Shown in pieces: positions 57,180 through 64,000 of a stretch of 64,000 bases of DNA. Origin of the DNA: Parelaphostrongylus tenuis (taxonomy: Eukaryota; Nematoda; Chromadorea; Rhabditida; Metastrongylidae); NCBI GenBank assembly GCA_019055375.1, contig JAHQIW010000948.1, positions 1-64,000 on the forward strand, given 5' to 3'. Position 1 is the first letter of the stretch, and each line of letters starts with the position of its first letter. The translations under genes and the position numbers were made by a program. Under the pieces are notes generated by a model. That model made no database searches. It had not been told where the DNA came from and saw only the letters and a list, made by a program, of their open reading frames with translations.

Positions 57180-58110
57180 TGGTATGAGTACATCGTAGAA
57201 AAATGGATTCGATTTAGGTATTAAAGCGTGGATTTTTCGTACTCGTTTTCAACATTCTAGAGAGAACACGCTTCTGCTTTTCTTGGAATTTTTCAGTCAT
57301 TCGAAAGATTGAACCTTGATAATTTGAATATTGTAATTCACTTCTAAAAAAAGAGTTTCTTTGAGCGCGCTGTGACAGCAGAAATAAAATTAAGTTTTAC
57401 CCGTGGCGCATTTTACGTCAGACAGAGCTTCTTCTTCAGACTCGTAATGTCATTCAAAAGCTAAAATTTTGATGGACGCGCAGTTACTGCCGGCTGGTGT
57501 AAGTGTATGGCTGTGTATATGGGATCCTGAACATTTGCATTAAGCGGCACCGAAGGGGTAGGACTTGTGGATAATCTTCTATTAGAACTTCAGTAGTTAT
57601 TTGATAGCACAAATTTGGCTGATTCCAAAGCCAAGTTTGGTTCCAAAAAGGTCTTGTTAGACAGCCAGTAAAGCGAAAAGAAAATTTCATCTTGCACTTC
57701 TGGGCTTACGTTGTGTAGGCTTATAGCGGACGAAATGAAATCGAATTCCAAACCCTTTGGACGTTTCAACAAAGTTTCGTACACAATCTTGATGCGAATA
57801 ATCAAAAACTTTCACGGAACGCACAGAAAATTTTCGCACAGTAATTCGCCCTTTCGCGAAAGCTTTGACATCGCTGCGCGTATCGCGATTCAAGGGAGGT
57901 GCGATGATGCGCGCTGAAAGTGAAAGGTAATCTTCTTTTGGCTGCTACAACTCTCCAAGTAAGCTTTTTCAATTACGAGAGAAAGCAATGAATTTGCCGA
58001 GATTTGAGTTTATGAATCATGCTCAGAGTCTAAGGTAAAAACCCTGTACAGTGAAGAACACGTCGAGTGTGAAATTTAATGTTATTTTTATCCTATAGCT
58101 TACTTAGAAG
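57180..58110. repeat. Family-X repeat array
   Basis: Units with GCTGTGACAGCAGAAATAAAATTAAG, CAGACAGAGCTTCTTCTTCAG, TTCAAAAGCTAAAATTTTG and TATTTGATAGCACAAATTTGGC. Several short open frames across it are chance. Confidence 0.6.
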
Positions 58111-58929
58111 GCAATTTCAAAAACAACTGTCCAAATTTTTAAGATTCAAGCTATTGATTGGTCACTAGAGATCTGAAAAAAGCACGAAACACTTTCCCTC
58201 AAAAGGCTGAAATTGATTACGGATAACGGAAAAGTACCGTAAGACATGATGACCGTAGCTTAGTGGATTTCATGATTCAGTCTCATAATCCTTGGATCCA
58301 TCGTTACACGAAAAATGACAAGCTCGGAATTGAAGAGATTGACGTAGCAACGATTTGGAACGCTATCGTAAACATACAAAAATTCCGTTCTTATGCAAAA
58401 ACATCGTTTACGAAAGTGTTCTGCTCTCGGATAAAAAAAACTGTAAATTTCATGCTGAAGAGATTCGTGCGGATAGTTCCCATCTAGCAGCCATCGAACA
58501 TCACCATAACCTCGATTCTCTGGTTCTTTGCATTAGTGGAATGTTTTGCAGCGGAATCAACATGATGCGATGACTGCAGACACTGCCTATGTTTGTAACA
58601 CAGAATTTACTTTTCATTGTAAATCGCATTTCCATAAAAAAGGGGTGGAGCAAGGTGGACAATTCGCATTGCCTTCAATGCATTCGCTTCTCACAATTTT
58701 CCTGCTGCGCGGAGTTTCCTTGCTGTATTTTTCTATTCATTCAAAACTTATCGATTGCGTTACATGCTTAATATCAAATATAAACAGTAATCAGACCTAA
58801 TTACTACTTATCAGTTCCCACATTTTTTCAATTAGCAATCATTTCTATTTGTTAGGAGTGCAATTCAAGACAGGTCGGATATTTTTATTAGGAGAAAATC
58901 AGCATTACAGAGCGAATTTAAGTGGACAG
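58111..58929. other. Non-coding stretch with weak tRNA-like head
   Basis: 58250-58315 (GATGACCGTAGCTTAGTGG, then CTTGGATCCATCG) resembles a worn SINE head. The overlapping open frames 58263-58800 lack any recognised motif. Confidence 0.35.
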
Positions 58930-59160
58930 AGATCATTGCTGTACAATAGATTTGTTGTCTATTGTCTATAAACTCATCAGTCGTCTCATTCTAAACTTAA
59001 CAGGCAAGACAATGAACGAAGGACAGCCATGTAGGCAAGCACAGGCGATAACAAGACTGACTGAATATCGCGGGAATAGAGGACACCGCTCTGTCTCATT
59101 ATTATCAACTTGTAGAATATTTCGATGTTCCGAGCTACGTCATAATCGAAGATAGGAGAC
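58930..59160 (+). pseudogene. RTE-type LINE reverse transcriptase fragment
   Basis: The plus strand reads LLSIVYKLISRLILNLTGKT and MNEGQPCRQAQA, matching the segment of RTE-clade RTs just before motif A (LLS..YKL..R...NR...LDEGQP.EQAGF). Only this short piece survives. Confidence 0.75.
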
Positions 59161-60042
59161 CTCTTTGGTTGATGCCAAAATGTCGGAACTCAGGCGGTAG
59201 GACGAACACATTGTGCATCTACGCGCCCGTGGACTACAGCGCTAGCGACTGAAATGCACTGAATGTCAAGCTTAAAGACGAAGATCAAATGGTCAACATT
59301 CTGCATGAAAATTCAGGAAGAGAGTTATAATCCGCAGCTTTAAGTAGACAGAGCTCAGTGAGAGCTACTTCTGCTCGTGACATAGACAAATGAAGGCATT
59401 GTTTTCATCCGCTAGAGTTACGATCAAGTGTAATGCAAGTGATATCCAGCAACAGATTTCGACATTAGTTCTAGTCGCTGGCATGGTTTTCGACATTAGC
59501 TACGGAACTACACATATTATGCATCTACTGAAGCATTATTTTGCTCTGAACAATAATGCGATGATAATGATAATAATCCAATGCTCGCGTAATAGCACTA
59601 AATATTTTTTGTTGATTATACTGCCAGATACTGAACCGATCCGTCTTACGAATTGTGCGGATCCCAGCACATGAAAATGTGCTGATTTAGCTGTTTTACC
59701 TCTAGGGTCCCGAGGTATGCCTAGCCGAGTCCTCCTCAAGTCGTCACCAGATCACAGCAGTCGCTCGCTGGCCCTTGTGGATCAGAGGAATGCTACCACC
59801 TTAAAGCTAATAGCTACCAAAAAGGCGGTCATTCTTGGTACAATTCCTTTTCAGCCTGATTGGCTCTGTTGGGGGGTTAAATCCTCTGCTCTACTTCGCA
59901 GTCGGATAACCAGGAACATATATCAGCCTGAGGCGGTAAACCATTCGGAAAGATTGTCAATCATTGATTTGATATTGGGTTACTTATATCTAGAGTGATC
60001 GACACTTACGCATTGAAATGTATTTCATTTCTTCTTTTTCAG
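59161..60042. other. Non-coding stretch upstream of the second CYSTM-like gene
   Basis: Nothing firm. The bases 60031-60042 (CTTCTTTTTCAG) form a strong acceptor without a visible local exon before it, consistent with spliced-leader trans-splicing of the next gene. Confidence 0.45.
60033..60042 (+). promoter_or_regulatory. Probable trans-splice acceptor
   Basis: TCTTTTTCAG lies 38 bases before the ATG at 60081, with no convincing upstream coding exon. Nematode mRNAs commonly receive a spliced leader at such sites. A cis-spliced 5' UTR intron is the alternative. Confidence 0.5.
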
Positions 60043-60080
60043 ACAAATAATTCAAGTGTTTGCAACACTTGAACTACACA

Positions 60081-60695
60081 ATGTCTGCTTCTTCCTATAC
60101 ATCTTCAAATCAACCACGACCACAACTTCATAGAAAACCTTGCCTACAACCCTACGGAGGACATTACTGCAACCAACAGAACGCTCTTCCAAATCCTACA
60201 CAATCGTATAACCAGCAGAGCGGTCCTCCATACACCGCACAACCATACAACCAGCAGAATGGTCCACCATATCCCGGACAACCATACAACCAACACATCG
60301 CTCCTCCATATCCCGGACAACCATACAACCAATGCACCGGTCCTCCGTATCTCGGACAACCATACAACCAATACAACGGTCCGGCATATTACGATCACTC
60401 ACCACTTCCATCACCTCCATACTGTAGCCTGTCACCAGAATATGGCGTACACAGGTAAGACAGTGTATCTTTTAAAAAAAAGACTTGATACGAAGCACAC
60501 ACAGATGTGCACTTGCAAACAAAAGGCAAAAACATAACCAAATTCTTCTTCTAAAGATTGCAACCCTTTGTGATTTAATTTTTCAGGCATTACGACATGA
60601 GTGGGGTTTTCAGTTGTTGTCTATCATTTCTAGCTACTATGGTGTGTTGCTGCTTAACTCAGGGTGGCCGAGATAATTTCAGAGATTGCTGCTAA
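60081..60695 (+). CDS. Pro/Tyr/Asn/Gln repeat protein with CYSTM-like Cys-rich tail
   Basis: Two exons, 60081-60454 (donor AG|GTAAGA) and 60587-60695 (acceptor TTTTCAG), give a 160-residue product ending in TAA. The N-terminus is MSASSYTSSNQPRPQ. Residues 43-107 are five 13-residue repeats of the form YNQxxGPPYPGQP, each from 39 bases. After SPLPSPPYCSLSPEYGVHR comes the second exon with DMSGVFSCCLSFLATMVCCC, a hydrophobic Cys-rich segment, and a tail ending FRDCC. The architecture and the intron phase match the gene at 49.2 kb. It is likely a small tail-anchored or membrane-associated protein; function unknown. ATG 60081 is the first in frame after the acceptor. Antisense frames across the repeat are shadows. 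Confidence 0.8.
60207..60401 (+). repeat. 39-bp coding minisatellite, five units
   Basis: Five in-frame copies of a 13-codon unit beginning TAYAACCA. Units differ mainly at codons 4-6 (QSG, NG, IA, TG, NG context); units 2-4 share TATCYCGGACAACCA. Confidence 0.9.
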
Positions 60696-61199
60696 TGACG
60701 ATTAAAACAATTTTATTCATTAACCAATGGCATTACAATGAACAAAGAAAATGTTTATGCCATAACGGAATGTGAATGTACTTTTACAACACATGAGTTA
60801 TGCTCATAAGCACCTGGTAATTGTTAACTACTCAAGAGTAAACAATTTGATCAACCGTAACAAAACTTTACAAAACTGAACAGACATATCACAGATAGAT
60901 GAGACATGAACTTTAACTTTAATCCCTCTTTAACTTTAATTTGTGCGAAAGTTAGTGAGCCTCAGCTAATCATTAACCCCACTTCCCGCCATGAATTATT
61001 GCTGCCCAGTCAATTAGACATAAAAAAGAAAAGCAAAGAGTAAAACGAAAAATGTATCTTTCCACCGATAAGCTAGTGAATACAATAATGTCCTTGGCAG
61101 AGTCAACCAAGAATACTCTGGAAACCGACTTTCTTTTGATCTCCGCATTACCACTCGTTTATAGTTTCTTTTACGATTTAGCTAGTAGCACAAGGTTAA
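60696..61199. other. Non-coding 3' flank, nothing recognised
   Basis: AT-rich. Includes the presumed 3' UTR of the CYSTM-like gene; ATTAAAACAATTTTATTCATT at about 60702 could hold the polyadenylation region. Confidence 0.35.
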
Positions 61200-61464
61200 T
61201 ATGATAATTTCATTCAGCCAAAGTTTCGACGGCTCGTCTTCTACAGAGCCGATAATTCTATTCGATAATTGATAGTCGTTTGTCATCGCTGTGGTCTTCG
61301 TCTTTATCGTCGTTCGAGCCAAGACTCCCTGGGATCTCACTCAGCGATGCATTTATGTACAGAACGGTTTTTGTTGATACTGATTTTCCGCTGATTATGA
61401 CATGTCTTTCACCGAGGAGAATTACAATCTGATTTCTCAATTCCGATTCATTCCAAACTTTCAT
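61200..61464 (-). repeat. Penelope-like terminal repeat fragment
   Basis: Minus strand near 61250-61215: GGCTCTGTAGAAGACGAGC followed by CGTCGAAACTTTGGC, a GACG/CGTC stem and GAAAC, as in 44222-44400. The upstream part shares a GATGACGATAAA-like acidic-coding stretch (NDDKDEDHSDDK). Confidence 0.4.
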
Positions 61465-62194
61465 ATGAACCTCGAGGTACTAGCTATGTCATGAAAGAAA
61501 CTAAACAGAAATTTGTTGAACCTACAGACATTCCCGCTGAATTCACGTGAAAATCAAAAAATGCGAGAAGTTGTGCAACATATTGGACGACATTAACAGG
61601 ATAATGATTCTCATTACCAATCCTCAAATCCATCCAGCGTCTTCGGCTCAGTTGCCTAAATAAATAGCAGTGGAAGTTAATCAACTGAATCACTAAACGA
61701 TGGTACAGTTATGATGGTACATCTGCAGAGGAACGTATAGGCTACATTTACTAAGTTACGCCGTTAATAATCATCAAACAAACTCAAATCACATATTAAA
61801 AATAGTATTTGCAAAACTATTACTGAAATGTGCAAATTTGAGGCTCACAAACGATTTAGAGAAAACGCGAACTCGGGGTCAAATTCAACTTTACGGAGAG
61901 ATAGAAAAAAGTACAGACGATTACACCAATACGTTTAGTAGTTCAAAATTCTCATAGTTTCTCATAATTCACCGGTGACCTTTCACACATGTGTTCAAGA
62001 AGCTCTAATGAAAGCGAGATTGCCGAGACGTTAGGCATCAAATTTTCACAAAAAGAAGCACTGATCTCGTTCAAGTTTTTAAAGAAAAAAAAACAGTACG
62101 TTAGATATCTTGATTTTTATGACTCAACCGAGATTTAGAGAGCTCTGACTTTTGAATTATTAGAAAACATACGAGCGAGAATTTCCGACTTGTA
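61465..62194. other. Non-coding stretch, nothing firm
   Basis: AT-rich. Short coding-like fragments (NDLEKTRTRGQIQLYGEIEK near 61850) break quickly. They may belong to the open frame that follows. Confidence 0.3.
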
Positions 62195-62671
62195 AGAGAC
62201 GTATGATCTTACCGATGATTTAGCTGAACTGGAAACGACTTTTTTTCCTACTACTACGTCCTTACGGCGCGTTCTATTAGGAGGTGGCACTTCAGCACGG
62301 CGAGTAGCTAATCAAAGTATTTCTCCTTATTTTTCAGCCCAAGAGCAAACTAATACCTCACTTTCTGAAGGAACGAAGGAAGAGAATAAGTATCGAGAAA
62401 TCATAAATAAATCACCTGTGTCATTACCGCCGAGGTTTGTCGGTCCTATGGATTTTGCTAATGATGCTAAAGAAGTAGTAGATTGCGGAAAATTTCATCA
62501 CGGCCCTCAAATCCCTCCAAAGATCAACAACAAGGAATAAGAATACAAACCCGAATCTGATTTCCAGTCATTCACTTCGCCATTACCAAAGTCGTCCCAG
62601 CCGGAGGTTACATTGGCAGATTTTTGTACTAAAACTAGAGTCATTCTGAGTTTCCTAATGCTTTATTAGCA
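62195..62671 (+). other. Open frame of 115 codons plus readthrough, unidentified
   Basis: A plus-strand frame is open from 62195 to a TAA at about 62540, then stays open to a TAG near 62670. It reads DLTDDLAELETTFFPTTTSL, later SLSEGTKEENKYREIINKSP and LPPRFVGPMDFANDAKEV, and after the TAA EYKPESDFQSFTSPLPKSSQ. It has no ATG near the start. TTATTTTTCAG at 62340 could act as an acceptor giving AQEQTNTSLSEG. It may be an exon or a decayed retroelement gag region; I recognise no motif. Confidence 0.35.
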
Positions 62672-62884
62672 ATGACTATGACGTTATGAATATGTACTTG
62701 ATAATTTTGAATAATATACGGAACTCGAGACCTCGGGCGAGAGTTGAACAGACACGAACCTTCACAGGGGGCGTGCTAAGCCGTTAGCCAGAAGGGTTTA
62801 TTGCCTATGATGTGTTTACCAGGTCAAACCGTAGACGGTTAGTTTATGACAGAACCGATACCTTGTATCGCAGCATAAATGATG

Positions 62885-62980
62885 ACATAACAGGAGTCCT
62901 AGTGGTGCAGTGGTTAGCACGTACCCGTGGAAAAAGTGAGACGCGAGTCCAGTTCTCGACCCACGTTCAAAGTTTAGTAT
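62885..62980 (+). repeat. tRNA-like SINE head
   Basis: CCTAGTGGTGCAGTGGTTAGC (A-box region) and ACGCGAGTCCAGTTCTCG (B-box region, with CC in place of TC). The acceptor ends do not pair. Confidence 0.6.
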
Positions 62981-63267
62981 AGCCTCAGTTAATGGATAAC
63001 ATTGAAGCTTATTTGAAAATGTTTCTAGTAAACAACAAGACTTCGACGGCTGAATAGCTGAGCATACAAGGAAAAACAGCTATGCAGAAAACATAAGAAG
63101 AAAGGCATAACAACAGCCAACCTGAGGGATTGAATGTTCCACTCCAAGTGCTTGATGAATCAGGAACTATGCCTAACAGAGAATCGATATCATCATTTGC
63201 TGGAATAAAAAACTACATAGTCATATCGGACGAACAAGTTTTTACCCTGTAAAAAAGATTAACCTAC

Positions 63268-63379
63268 CCTTCTTTGCTTTTGCCGTCACCAACTTCAGTT
63301 TACCAACCGGTTTCTTTTCACCAGTACTAATCTTTTTAGGTGGAACTTTAGAGCTGGCCGTTATCGTAGAACTCGGTTT
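63268..63379 (-). CDS. Lys-rich exon of a minus-strand gene (unidentified)
   Basis: Minus strand: CTTTTGTTTAG ends at 63380, followed by a 112-base open exon and donor AAGG|GTAGGT at 63268/63267. It encodes KPSSTITASSKVPPKKISTG and EKKPVGKLKLVTAKAKK, a basic, disordered sequence. Phase 0 start and phase 1 end. The next phase-compatible minus-strand exon I find is 34593-34423, whose internal acceptors need exactly a phase-1 donor and whose sequence is similarly Lys-rich. The intervening ~29 kb would then be an intron containing the CYSTM-like genes and the right arm. The alternative is a separate gene with unseen exons. Confidence 0.55.
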
Positions 63380-63444
63380 CTAAACAAAAGAGAAACTTCA
63401 CCGATTATTGTACATTCATATACAATAATGTTGAACAAAATGCA

Positions 63445-63545
63445 GAATTCAACCCCAAACGGGATCTAAGCCCGCGTGTCCCCCGAACAGGGGGTCGTGT
63501 GTCCCAAACACCACCGGAGTCACCGCTCTGCTACCTTCGCTATAT
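63445..63545 (-). repeat. tRNA-like SINE, minus member of an inverted pair
   Basis: Minus strand: GCGGTGACTCCGGTGGTGTTTG head region, with GACACGCGGGCTTAGATCCCG as B-box region. Confidence 0.5.
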
Positions 63546-63669
63546 TCATCGCACCTGTCAGCAAAGCACAGTTTAGTGCCGATACGTACTTATCAGACTG
63601 ATCCCATCAACAGTTGATTGTTGACGGCTGCAATGAATCATATCGAAGAATGAGTGGCAGCAGAGTACA

Positions 63670-63770
63670 GAGGATTCGGTAGTGCAGCAGTGGTAACACG
63701 CAATCTCCGGTATCAAGTGCGGGTTCAACTTCCGTCTGGGGCTTAAAGTTTTATATATCACTCAGAATCA
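63670..63770 (+). repeat. tRNA-like SINE, plus member of an inverted pair
   Basis: CGGTAGTGCAGCAGTGGTAAC (A-box region with an inserted base) and GTGCGGGTTCAACTTCCGTC (B-box region). Confidence 0.6.
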
Positions 63771-63894
63771 CTGGATATATAAGTACAACAACAAAGCACG
63801 GCTAAAGGAGCGCTAAAATAAAAAATTCTTGTAAATTAGATATTTTACTTCGCCTATCATTTTTTTGATGATTCGATATATTAAGGATAAAAAT

Positions 63895-64000
63895 GATAAA
63901 GCTCTCGGCGTTGATCAATCCCTGAGGGATGCGCCATGCATTCGATTTCAATCTTTAACTTCGTTTGAGGTGATTGAATGCATATCTAGCCTTTACAATG
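63895..64000 (-). repeat. tRNA-derived SINE (family A), cut by the window end
   Basis: CCTGAGGGATGCGCCATGCATTCG and CTTCGTTTGAGGTGATTGAATG match 41315-41390. The tRNA-like head would lie beyond the window. Confidence 0.75.

Noticed and set aside
60207..60401. CRISPR array
   Set aside because: The repeats are directly adjacent, in frame with a spliced gene, and the window is a eukaryotic genome.
60144..60435. Three antisense open frames over the 39-bp repeat
   Set aside because: They are shadows of the coding minisatellite; the plus strand has the splice sites and the conserved Cys-rich second exon.

Overview
The window looks like a repeat-rich nematode nuclear segment, most likely from a hookworm-like strongylid (clade V). 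The basis is the AT-rich composition, short exons with TTTCAG-type acceptors and GTAAG/GTAGG/GTGAG donors, RTE-type endonuclease-reverse transcriptase LINE remnants of the kind common in strongylids, many mariner relics, tRNA-derived SINE heads, and a possible spliced-leader acceptor just before one start codon. The species assignment is inference. Nothing suggests a prokaryote. Most long open frames are antisense shadows or transposon relics.

Layout. 0-7 kb: a LINE relic, an RS-rich broken frame, two terminal-exon candidates on the minus strand, a hammerhead-ribozyme repeat, a SINE and a second LINE relic bounded by AT tracts. 7-15 kb: fold-back repeats with tRNA-like heads, a second hammerhead repeat in inverted arrangement, a mariner HTH fragment, and seven small minus-strand exons whose phases all agree (14438 down to 8782). 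15.9-27.9 kb: an internally deleted mariner, a decayed LINE on the plus strand (16.8-20.5 kb), a decayed mariner and a decayed LINE on the minus strand. 28-40.7 kb: two almost identical 3.8-kb arms in inverted orientation, each with a dead Penelope-like element (RT plus GIY-YIG) and a SINE. The 5.2-kb spacer holds another hammerhead repeat, a mariner relic and exon-like segments. 41-49 kb: SINEs, a degenerate hammerhead repeat and microsatellites. 49-61 kb: three related genes for short Pro/Tyr/Gln-rich proteins ending in a Cys-rich hydrophobic (CYSTM-like) tail; two look intact (49225-50680 and 60081-60695) and the middle one is broken. 61-64 kb: an unidentified open frame, SINEs and one Lys-rich minus-strand exon.

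The genes are few and small. The best-supported are the two intact CYSTM-like genes and the seven-exon minus-strand gene for a charged, probably disordered protein. Phase-compatible Lys-rich exons at 34.5 kb and 63.3 kb raise the possibility that this gene runs across most of the window, which would place the inverted duplication inside one of its introns.

The most notable items are the three near-perfect hammerhead ribozymes in a dispersed repeat family, the large inverted duplication of an already dead composite transposon, and the CYSTM-like gene triplet with a conserved intron phase. All calls come from reading the sequence by eye; family names rest on recognised motifs, not on searches.
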